NCBI GenBank assembly: GCA_964648005.1
Contig: CAZYKR010000004.1
Span: forward strand, 1-39,607
Source: JAGQTE01 sp964648005
GTDB lineage: Bacteria; Actinomycetota; Acidimicrobiia; Acidimicrobiales; Acidimicrobilacustridaceae
Length of the DNA: 39,607 nucleotides
Direction of reading: 5' to 3'
Positions within the stretch are counted from its first letter, which is position 1; every line of letters starts with the position of its first letter. The translations under genes were made by a program, and so were the position numbers. The notes under the pieces were generated by a model. It was not told the DNA's origin and ran no database searches. It saw only the letters and a program-made list of their open reading frames with translations. Shown in pieces: positions 1 through 7,900 of the stretch.

Positions 1-997
1 GCTCGAGCAGCGCGGCGACGAGCTGGCGTTGCGCCGTGTCGAGCGCCCCTGGTCCGGACGAGGCGGCGGACCGGGACGACGGTGCTGTCAGAGGGTGGTC
101 GTCGTGTCGGTCGGTCGGCGCGGCCCGTGCGCCGTCGCGCCATGCCGACGCGACCCGGTCGAGCTCTGCGTGCAGCTCATCGTCGGGCGGGAACGCCCCG
201 TCTCGTTCGAGCAGGATGCCCGACACGGTGGTGCGCGCCGCGAGGGATCGAACCAACCCGTCGACCTCGGCCCAGAGGGGATGTCGGTGGGTGTCGTGGA
301 GGCGTCGGCCGCGCGCCTCGCCGCCGGCGACGTGGACGTAGGCGACCGACGCCAACGGCAACCGGTCGAGGACGCCGACGGCGTCGAAGCCGTGGTTGGT
401 GGCGTTCACGTGGAGGTTCGCCAGGTCCAGCACGAGCTGGCAGCCGGTCCGTTCGACGAGCTCGCCGAGGAAGGCCGCCTCTTCCAGTTCGTCATCCGGC
501 CACGCGAACACCGACGCGGGGTTCTCGAGGGCGAGCGGAACCGGGAGCGCCGCCTGTGTGCGCCGGACGTTGCGGACCAGGACGTCGAGCGCCGCCCGGG
601 TGCGAGGCAGCGGGAGCAGGTGGCCGGCGTCGCGGCCACCTGAGCGTACGAAGGCCACGTGGTCGCTGACGATCGGTGCATCGAGGGCCTCCGCGAGCCG
701 GGCGAGATGTCTCAGGCGCTGGCGGCTCGGCGGCTCTGTGCTTCCGAGCGAGAGCGACACGCTGTGGACGGCCACCCGCACGCCTCGGGCGCGCGCTGTG
801 TCCAGCAACAGCGGGATCGGGTCTCGGCGATGGGACGACAACGACTCCGCCAGCACCTCGGTGAAGGTGAGGTCGGGACGGCGAACGACGATGCCGGCGG
901 TCTCGGCCCGCCATGCCAGGCCGAGACCGAGGCGACGGTCGGCGCCCGGCTCCTGGTTGCGGCCCGGGCCGCCGCGTTGATCGATGGGGTTCGTCAT
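1..997 (-). CDS. MNIO (DUF692) multinuclear iron oxidase, C-terminal end beyond window
   Basis: Read on the minus strand from ATG at 997, this frame stays open to base 1, so the 3' end is missing. About 332 residues are visible. They carry the DUF692/MNIO TIM-barrel motifs in order: VHSVSLSLGS (His78), SDHVAF (Asp112-His113), LENPAS (Glu158), LDLANLHVNA (Asp191, His196), YVHVAGG (His222), HDTHRHPLW and GILLERDG (Glu264). These His/Asp/Glu residues match the positions that bind iron in the family. Characterised members (MbnB, TglH, BufB types) oxidise cysteines of peptide substrates using two or three irons. After about residue 285 a Ser/Ala-rich linker leads into a further segment. The start overlaps the stop of the TIGR04222 gene by four bases (ATGA), so the two are coupled. 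The family call is firm; the substrate is inferred only from the neighbour's Gly/Cys tail. Confidence 0.9.
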   Translation of the reverse strand, partial: MTNPIDQRGGPGRNQEPGADRRLGLGLAWRAETAGIVVRRPDLTFTEVLAESLSSHRRDPIPLLLDTARARGVRVAVHSVSLSLGSTEPPSRQRLRHLARLAEALDAPIVSDHVAFVRSGGRDAGHLLPLPRTRAALDVLVRNVRRTQAALPVPLALENPASVFAWPDDELEEAAFLGELVERTGCQLVLDLANLHVNATNHGFDAVGVLDRLPLASVAYVHVAGGEARGRRLHDTHRHPLWAEVDGLVRSLAARTTVSGILLERDGAFPPDDELHAELDRVASAWRDGARAAPTDRHDDHPLTAPSSRSAASSGPGALDTAQRQLVAALLE

Positions 998-1968
998 CCT
1001 CCGCACCCGCCCCCAGAGCCGCCGTCGCCACCACCTGAGCTCGCCGAGGCGTCGACCCCGGTGCTCGCGATGCCCGCCCAGCCCGCGCTGAACGGAGGAG
1101 GCAACCCGATCGATGCTGCGACGCCCGGGTGCACGGTCCAGAACACCGACGAGCCGAACAACGCCGTCGCCATGACCGCGTCGGCTGTGAGGGGGCCGTC
1201 GTGCACGACCCATCGCGGCTCACGGCGCTCGCGGGCGACGGCCCGTGTCAGCGCGGTCTGGCGCTTCGGCGGTGAGGCCGTGAGCCAGGCCGCAGCCACG
1301 GTGGCGGTCAAGGCGATGAACAAGAAGTCGACCGGCTTGTGGTTGTCGACGCCAGCGATGAAGCGAACGACGCCGGCCGCGAACAGTGGAAGCCACGCCA
1401 GCGCGAGCAGCCGGCGAGCGCGTAACAGGTCTCGAGGCGTTGCGATTCGGTCTGTCGCCTCCATCAGCGCGTCGCGCACCTGCGGCGCGGCGGCGACGCG
1501 CTCGCGCACGGTCAGGGTGTCCACGCCGCCGTTCCGGTCGGCTGCCGCCTCGAGGATGGCCAACTCCACGGGGTGCGCGTCGGCAGGCGGTGACGCGTGC
1601 AGTTCGATGCGGGCAGACCCCTGAGCCTCGCGCACGTCTACCGCCAGTTGGCGACGTGTCGCGCGGGTCAGCTTGCGCAGCGCTGTCTTCGTGGAGTCGG
1701 CGAGCGCCTCGTCGTACGGCGCGTCCACCCGCAGGCAATCGATCTGCACGAGCCGCATGATGCCAACGCCCGTCGCGAGGTCGATACCGCTGAGCAGCGC
1801 CACGTCGCACGGGTGCCACATGCGCAGGCTCATCGTCGAGCCGGAGTCTGCTCGCCGGTTCTCGGCCCGCCGTCCGAGCAGGACGAGCGCGGCGACGAGC
1901 AGGTACGCGATGCCGTACAGCGTCAAGAACGCCGGACCACTGATGCCCCACGTGTCCGTCGTCTCCAT
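994..1968 (-). CDS. TIGR04222-type membrane protein with Gly/Cys C-terminal tail
   Basis: A 324-residue protein. I chose ATG at 1968 (METTDTWGIS), which has a G-rich Shine-Dalgarno just upstream; the longer reading back to 2160 would run through the promoter region of the divergent gene. A hydrophobic segment lies at about residues 11-33, followed by a long charged cytoplasmic-looking middle, then two more membrane segments (near LLALAWLPLFAAGVV and FLFIALTATVAAAW). The protein ends in a low-complexity tail rich in Gly and Ser with a single cysteine, SGGGCGG. This architecture (N-terminal TM, middle, TM pair, Gly/Cys tail) fits the TIGR04222 family, whose genes are commonly found beside DUF692 genes. 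The next gene is exactly such an MNIO with an ATGA overlap. I infer that the C-terminal cysteine could be the enzyme's substrate. Confidence 0.85.
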   Translation of the reverse strand: METTDTWGISGPAFLTLYGIAYLLVAALVLLGRRAENRRADSGSTMSLRMWHPCDVALLSGIDLATGVGIMRLVQIDCLRVDAPYDEALADSTKTALRKLTRATRRQLAVDVREAQGSARIELHASPPADAHPVELAILEAAADRNGGVDTLTVRERVAAAPQVRDALMEATDRIATPRDLLRARRLLALAWLPLFAAGVVRFIAGVDNHKPVDFLFIALTATVAAAWLTASPPKRQTALTRAVARERREPRWVVHDGPLTADAVMATALFGSSVFWTVHPGVAASIGLPPPFSAGWAGIASTGVDASASSGGGDGGSGGGCGG

Positions 1969-2150
1969 CGCCACCCCCCGTCCACCACAGACATCCGGCG
2001 AAAGCGTTGCATGTTCGGCCATCGGCTGCACCGCATTCGTTTGCGCGCTGCGGACGGCAGCCGCGAGTCGGTGGCAGTCCGCACGACCTTGCCAGTCGCC
2101 CCTTCGAGAAGGCGCCGAACGGAGCGAACGCGCCGGCGTGACCCAAGGCA

Positions 2151-2182
2151 CTATTGACATTCTCTATGTCAATAGAGATAGT
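2151..2182 (+). promoter_or_regulatory. Promoter with palindromic operator for the GMC oxidoreductase gene
   Basis: A perfect inverted repeat with 10-base arms, CTATTGACAT at 2151-2160 and ATGTCAATAG at 2166-2175, is separated by five bases. The left arm contains a consensus -35 box TTGACA (2154-2159). A 17-base spacer leads to GATAGT (2177-2182), a 4/6 match to the -10 consensus. A second nested inverted repeat, TCTCTAT/ATAGAGA (2161-2167, 2172-2178), shares the same bases. A start about 7 bases after the -10 falls on GTG at 2189, which suggests a leaderless transcript. The palindrome over -35 and spacer is a typical place for a dimeric repressor such as a TetR protein; the regulator is unknown. 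Confidence 0.75.
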
Positions 2183-2188
2183 CGCGAG

Positions 2189-3700
2189 GTGGCGGGGGGC
2201 GACGTGGTGATCGTGGGAGGCGGCACGAGTGGTGCGGTGCTGGCTGCCCGCCTCAGCGAGGATCCGGCGCGCTCGGTGCTGTTGCTCGAGGCCGGCCCCG
2301 ACGACTCGGCCTATCCCGACGTGGTGCGTGTGCCCGAGCGCGAGTACGACGCCATTCTCAGCGCCGCCGTCGGTGTGCAGTGGGGCGTGCCGATCGGTGC
2401 CGCGTCGAGCCCGACGCTGTTCTACCGAGGCGAGGTGCTCGGTGGGACCTCCGCGGTGAACTTCATGGCGACGGTGCGGGGACAGCCCGCCGACTACGAC
2501 GGGTGGGCGGCTGCCGGCTGTGACGGCTGGGGCTGGGACGACGTGCTGCCGGCGATGCGGCGGGCCGAGACCGACCGTGACTTCGGCGACCGGGCACTGC
2601 ACGGCGACGCCGGACCCCTGACGGTGCAGCGCTGGCCGGCCGAGACGTGGGCGTCGTGCCATCGCGCCCTGTACGACGGCGCCGTCGAGCTGGGCATCCG
2701 GCCCGTCGACGACATCAACGACCCGGCGCAGGTGCCCGGCATCGGCGTCTTCCCCGGCTCGGTGCAGCCGTCCGGCGAACGGCTGAGCGTCAGCCAGGCC
2801 TACCTCGACGCCGACGTCCGCGCCCGAGCCAATCTGACCATCCGCTGCGAGGCCCCGGTGGCCCGCGTGGTGCTCGACGGCGGGCGTGCCATCGGCGTCG
2901 AGCTGCGCAACGGCGAGGTGATCGAGGCGGCCGAGGTGATCCTGTGCGCCGGGGCGATCGAGTCCCCGAAGCTGTTGTTGCTGTCGGGCATCGGACCGGC
3001 CGCCGACCTGCGGGCGCTCGGCATCGACCCGCTGGTCGACCTGCCCGGTGTCGGCGCCAACCTGCAGGACCACGTCGGGCTCGGCTGCATCTACCACCGG
3101 CCCCAGGGCGAGACGCTGGTCGGGTCGCCGGCCAAGACCGTCCTCGTCGGTGACACCGGTCGTGGGCGCGGCGTCGACTTCCACGTGCTGGCGTGCCCGA
3201 TCTCGTCGTCGGAGGCCGGTGGCACCCTGTTCCAGGTGTTCGTGTTCCACCTGCTGCCGCGCTCGCGTGGGCGGCTCACGCTGGCGTCGGCCGACCCCGC
3301 TGCCATCCCGACACTCGACCTTCCGTTGCTCGACGGCGACGACCTCGACGACTTGGCCACCGTGGTGGAGCTCCTTGGCCGCTGGGAGCAGACCGACGCC
3401 TTCCGGGCCATCGGCGCCACCCGCCTGTCGCCGGTCGGTGATCTGGTGGCTGGCAGCGCGTCACGCGACGGGATGCGGGCGTTGCTCGACTCGTCGACCT
3501 TCACCTACTTCCACCAGGTGGGCACGTGCGCCATGGGACCCGCCGACGACCCGGACGCAGTGCTCGACCCGCAGCTGCTTGTGCGCGGCGTCGAAGGCCT
3601 GCGCGTCGCCGACGCCTCGGCGATGCCGACGATCGTGCGCGGCAACACCTACCTCGGCTGCGTGATGCTGGCCGAACGCCTCGCCGACCTCATGGGCTGA
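2189..3700 (+). CDS. GMC-family FAD-dependent oxidoreductase
   Basis: A 503-residue flavoprotein of the glucose-methanol-choline family, which oxidises alcohols or related substrates. The N-terminus is the FAD-binding Rossmann motif VVIVGGGTSGAVLAARLSE followed by LLLEAG. The family signature YRGEVLGGTSAVNFM and DYDGWAAAG follow. The second signature is at AGAIESPKLLLLSGIGP. The C-terminal catalytic region has FHQVGTCAMG (catalytic His) and VRGNTYLG (Asn of the His/Asn pair), then the closing helix. The usual N-terminal residues before the FAD motif are almost absent. GTG at 2189 is chosen because it sits at the expected transcription start of the promoter just upstream; GTG at 2138 would lie upstream of that promoter. 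It stands alone on this strand, divergent from the TIGR04222 gene. The substrate is unknown. Confidence 0.9.
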   Translation: MAGGDVVIVGGGTSGAVLAARLSEDPARSVLLLEAGPDDSAYPDVVRVPEREYDAILSAAVGVQWGVPIGAASSPTLFYRGEVLGGTSAVNFMATVRGQPADYDGWAAAGCDGWGWDDVLPAMRRAETDRDFGDRALHGDAGPLTVQRWPAETWASCHRALYDGAVELGIRPVDDINDPAQVPGIGVFPGSVQPSGERLSVSQAYLDADVRARANLTIRCEAPVARVVLDGGRAIGVELRNGEVIEAAEVILCAGAIESPKLLLLSGIGPAADLRALGIDPLVDLPGVGANLQDHVGLGCIYHRPQGETLVGSPAKTVLVGDTGRGRGVDFHVLACPISSSEAGGTLFQVFVFHLLPRSRGRLTLASADPAAIPTLDLPLLDGDDLDDLATVVELLGRWEQTDAFRAIGATRLSPVGDLVAGSASRDGMRALLDSSTFTYFHQVGTCAMGPADDPDAVLDPQLLVRGVEGLRVADASAMPTIVRGNTYLGCVMLAERLADLMG

Positions 3701-3753
3701 CCGGGACGCCGGTCAGTTGGCTTCGGCGCATCGCTGTCGCTTGGTGTGCGGTT

Positions 3754-3769
3754 CGCCGGACTGCCGGCG
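3754..3769. terminator. Small hairpin between convergent genes
   Basis: CGCCGG (3754-3759), loop ACTG, CCGGCG (3764-3769) forms a perfect six-base-pair stem in the 72-base gap between the convergent GMC and GH5 genes. There is no T-tract, so termination is only suggested by position. Confidence 0.35.
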
Positions 3770-3772
3770 CGG

Positions 3773-4921
3773 CTAGCCCGTGAAGGTCGGCGTCACGGTC
3801 GCTGCGGCCGGGGTGGTGCTCGAGACACCAGCGGGCGCCGTCGTTGTGGGCGTGCCGGTGCAGACGGCCCACGGCGCCATCGGGTCCTCGGTCGTCGGCA
3901 TCAGCGCTTCGTGCAACTCGGTGCGCCACGCCCCGACGTGGCGGTCCCAGATGCCGAAGCCGTCGCTCGACAGCTCGAAGTAGGTCCACGAGATGCCTTC
4001 AGCCTCGGCCATGCGGGCGACGGCCTCAGCCCAGGTCGCCCGCGACGCCAGATCGCCGGTGGCGAGGGAGCCGAACTCGCTGAGGAACAGCGGACGGTCG
4101 TGCTGATCCGCCCAGCACACGGCGGCCTCCATCGTGTCGGCGAGCGTCTCGATCTCGGCTGCGGTGCCGGACCAGGTGGTGCCGAGCCAGGCGTCCGAGC
4201 CCGGCAGCCAGCCGGCCCCCTGATGGGTGAACTGCAGCGGCTGGTACTGGTGGAACGTCACGATGAGGTGGCGGTCGTCGTCGGGCAGCACCAGGTCGGG
4301 GACGGCCTGGGGGAAGCTGAGGTCCGGTCCCGTGACCACCACGATCCGCTCCGGGTTGGTGGCGCGCACGGTCGGCAGCACGGCGGCGACCGCCTGGTTC
4401 CAGTCGGCGGCGTGCAGGATGTTGTCGGCGCCGAAGTCGGGGATGAACGGCGAGTCGGTGCCGTGCCACACCGGTTCGTTCGCCAGCTCGAGGTAGACCG
4501 ACGGCGGTTGGTCGGCGAGCGCCGGCGCCAGCTGGGCCCAGAGCGCGTGGAAGGCCTCGATGCTCTCGATGGTGCAACTGCACGAGACCACAACGGTCAG
4601 CCCATGATCGGTGAGCACGGCGAGCTCGGCCTCGACGGCGGCGATGAACGCCGGGTCGACGGTGCCGTCGGGCTGGAGGTAGCGCAGGAAGGGTACGGGC
4701 AGGCGCACCGACCGGAATCCGCCGGCGACCACGACATCGGCAGCGACCTCCACGTCGATGAACTCACTGCCGGGGACGGCATCGAGCTCGGTGACGATCT
4801 CCACGCCGCGTCCGATGGCGGCGTTCGCCTCGTGGGCGTCGGGCCACGCCGCGATCGTCGAGCCAGCGCCGGCATCGGTCCGGGGCCACAGGCCGCCGAC
4901 GAGGACGAGTGTGGCGGCCAC
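3773..4921 (-). CDS. Secreted GH5-like glycoside hydrolase (cellulase family)
   Basis: A 382-residue (beta/alpha)8 hydrolase. Recognisable GH5 features are FRSVRLPVPF after strand beta-2, YLELANEPV with the Asn-Glu acid/base pair, TFHQYQP (active-site His), and FLSEFGS with the nucleophile Glu. Polysaccharide cleavage outside the cell is the likely role, but the sugar is unknown. The Thr/Pro/Ala-rich tail ends in TVTPTFTG, almost the same ending as the M28 peptidase at 33798. The start is a problem. GTG 4921 is the first ordinary start, yet the in-frame codons before it (back to the stop at 5000-5002) encode RRLRAHAPATALAAAVA, a good signal-peptide beginning. There is no ATG, GTG or TTG there, so CTG at 4958-4960 is a possible true start. 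The gene follows the giant pentapeptide gene closely and is probably cotranscribed. Confidence 0.82.
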   Translation of the reverse strand: MAATLVLVGGLWPRTDAGAGSTIAAWPDAHEANAAIGRGVEIVTELDAVPGSEFIDVEVAADVVVAGGFRSVRLPVPFLRYLQPDGTVDPAFIAAVEAELAVLTDHGLTVVVSCSCTIESIEAFHALWAQLAPALADQPPSVYLELANEPVWHGTDSPFIPDFGADNILHAADWNQAVAAVLPTVRATNPERIVVVTGPDLSFPQAVPDLVLPDDDRHLIVTFHQYQPLQFTHQGAGWLPGSDAWLGTTWSGTAAEIETLADTMEAAVCWADQHDRPLFLSEFGSLATGDLASRATWAEAVARMAEAEGISWTYFELSSDGFGIWDRHVGAWRTELHEALMPTTEDPMAPWAVCTGTPTTTAPAGVSSTTPAAATVTPTFTG

Positions 4922-4973
4922 CGCCGCTGCAAGGGCAGTTGCCGGAGCGTGTGCCCGCAGTCGGCGAGGCGAC

Positions 4974-7900
4974 TCAGGGCAGATGGTGCCCCTCGCAGGT
5001 CAGCTGTGCCGGCGTGGCCGGCTGCGTCGTCGTGCCGTCCGGGCAGAACGTGCTGAAGTACGTCGCGGTACCCCAACCGGTCGGGAGGCCGGTGGCGCCG
5101 GTGAACTTGGCGTAGGACACGTCAGCCCCGTCGAGCTTCGTGCCGGTGAGGGTGGTGTTCGTGAGGTTGCCGAGGTTGAGCTTGGCCCAGCGCAGGTCGG
5201 CGTTGGTGAGGTTCTTGCCGCTGAAGTTCCCGCCCCAGATGCTCACGCCGTAGAAGTTGGTGCCCGTCCAGTTGCTCGTGGTCGTTGCCACCTTCGCTCC
5301 CGTCAGCCCGGTGGAGCCGGAGAGGTTGGTTCCGGTGATGGTGGCGCCGGTCAACGTCACACCGGTGAAGGTGGAGGTGGCCATCTGCGCGTTGGTCAGG
5401 TTGGCGTTCGTCAGGTTGGCATTGGTGAAGTCGGCCCCGGAGGTCCACGACGCTGCGGAGAACGTGGCACCGGTCAGGTTCGTGCCGGTGAAGGTGACCT
5501 TCGTGGAGGCCGGCGTCGAGCTGAGGTTGGCGCCGACCATCGTCAGCCCGTCGAACGAGGCGCCGTCGATCTTGCGTCCGTGGAGGTCGATGCCCGAGAG
5601 GTCGGTATTGATGCCGTCGAGGACGACCCCGTCCCAGTTCGTGGCGGTCGACTCGAGCTGCGCGGTGGTCACGCCCGTGGCGCCGACGAACGTGGCGTAG
5701 TAGATGAGAGCGCCAGTGAGGTTGGCGCCGGTCAGGTTGGCGCCGGCGAGGTCCGCGGACCAGAGGTTCTTCGTAGCGAAATCCGTGCCGGTCAGGTTCG
5801 CACCAGCGAACGAGGTGCCATACACCGACGATCCGACGAAGGATGCGCCGGTGAAGTCGAGACCGTCGAGGGTGGCGTAGGCGAAGTTGAAGCCTGTCAG
5901 GGCCAGGCCCGCGAACGTCACGTCGGTCCCATGCAGGTCGACGGACGAGAGGTCCTTGTCGGCGCTCGACAGCTGCGCCCACGTGAGTCCGACGGCGTTG
6001 GAGAAGTTGGTACCCCTGACCTTGGCGCCGGTCAACGAAACGCCGGTGAGGTTCGCACCGGTCAGATTCAGGCCCCCGGTGTAGGCGCCGGTGAGCGTCG
6101 GAGGCGACGCGGAGAGATCGGCACCGGTCAGGTCGGCTGTCGGGAGCGTGCCTTGGGACCAGTCACGGTTGGTCGACAGCAGCTGGGCGGCCGTGACGGT
6201 GGTGTTGGAGGAGTCCGCATCGGTGATCCGCGCGCCGGTCAGGTCGGCGCCGTCGAACGTGACGTGGTTGAGGTATGCGCTCGTCAGGTCGGCACCGACG
6301 AGCGAGACCGACGCGAACGTCACGTACTCGAAGGTGAAGTCAACCAGGGAGGCGCCGGCGAGGCTCGCCCCGGTGGCGTCGACCGTGTTCCACGTCGGGT
6401 TGGTGGCCGACAACTGCATCGGGGTCAGACCGACCGGTGACGAGATGTCGGCCGACGTCAGCTTCAGGCCGGTGGTGGTTGCACCGGTCCAGGTGGCCCC
6501 CGCAGCCGACGAGCTCGTGAGCTGGGCGTTCGTGAGGTTCGCGCCGCCGAAGTCGGCACCGTCGAGCGTCATGCCCGACAGCACGATGCCGGACAGGTCG
6601 ACGCCCGACAGGTCGATGCCGGTCCAGTCGGCGTTCGAGAACCTGCTGGCCTCCCACCACCCGGCGCCCAAGGTCTGCAGCTGGGCGAGGGTGACGCCGG
6701 TGAGCTGGGCGCCGCTCACGAGCGCGTCCGTGAGGTTGGCGCCCGTGAGGTTGGCGCCGACGGTGGTGTTGCGCAGGTCGGCGTTCGAGAGGTCGGCGTT
6801 CGAGAAGTTGGCATTGGCCAGCCAGTAGGCGCCCTTGTCCGACAGGTTGACGCCCACCATGCTCAGCCCGCTGAAGTCGACGCCGTAGGAGGTGGAGTTC
6901 GCGGTCGCCGTCAGGGTGTAGCCACCATCCGCGAAGTCCATGCCGTCGAGCGAGATGCCGGTGCCGGCGATCTTGATGCCACCCCAGTTCGTGCCTGCCG
7001 CCACGAGCTGATTGCGGGTCAACCCGACCGCGCCGGTGAAGTCGGCGCGCACGATCGTGGCGCCCGTCAGCGTGGCGCCGGCCAGGGTTGCACCGGTGAG
7101 CGTGGTCTGCTGCAGCTTGGTGCCCGTGAGGTCGACGCCCGAGAGGTTGCTGTTGGCCAACGACAGGCCCGACAGGTCCGAGCCGGCGAGCAGGTAGCCG
7201 CCGCCGGCAAAGTCCGTGCCGGCGAAGCTCACCGCCCCGGAGGCGGTCCGTGCCGACGTCAGCTTCGTGTTGGTCCAGTCATGGTCAGTGGCGCGCAGCA
7301 TGTCGGCCGTGACGCCGTAGATCCAACCGAAGTCGGTACCGGTGATGTGCGCCCCCGTCAGCACAGCGTTGTGCACGATGGCGGTGCCGAGGTAGGCGTT
7401 CGCCAGGTCGGCGCCGGTCAGGTTCGCCCCGTCGAATCGCACGGTGTAGGTGCCCGTCGTGACGCCGGACAGGTCGGCGTCGGTCAGGTTCGCCCCCGTG
7501 AAGTTCGTGCTGCTGAGGTCAGCGCCGTGGAGGTCGAGGCCGGACAGGTTGGCGTTGGTGAAGTTCGCCGGCAGCACCGAGAACGAGGTCAGGTCGAGTC
7601 CGGTGAGGTTGGCGCCGTTGAGGTTCGCACCGGTGAGGTCGGCGCCGGTGAGCACGTAGCCGCCGGCGACGAAGGCGATGCCGCTGAGGTTGGCGTAGCG
7701 CAGCGACGTGCCCGTCCAGTCGTGGTCCGTCGTCTGGACCTGGGCGCTGGTCAGCGTCGACGAGGACACGGTCGCGCCGGTGATGCGCGCGCCGGTGAGC
7801 GTGGCGCCGGTGAAGGCGGCACTCGTGACGGTGGCGTCGGTCAGGTCGGCGTTGGTCAGCGTCGCGTTGGTGAGTTTGACACCCGCTGCCTGGACCCCGG

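Noticed and set aside
1220..3250. A 676-codon open frame on the minus strand
   Set aside because: It runs antisense through the GMC gene and out of frame through the TIGR04222 gene, has no family motifs and Arg/Gly/His-rich composition typical of GC-rich shadow frames.
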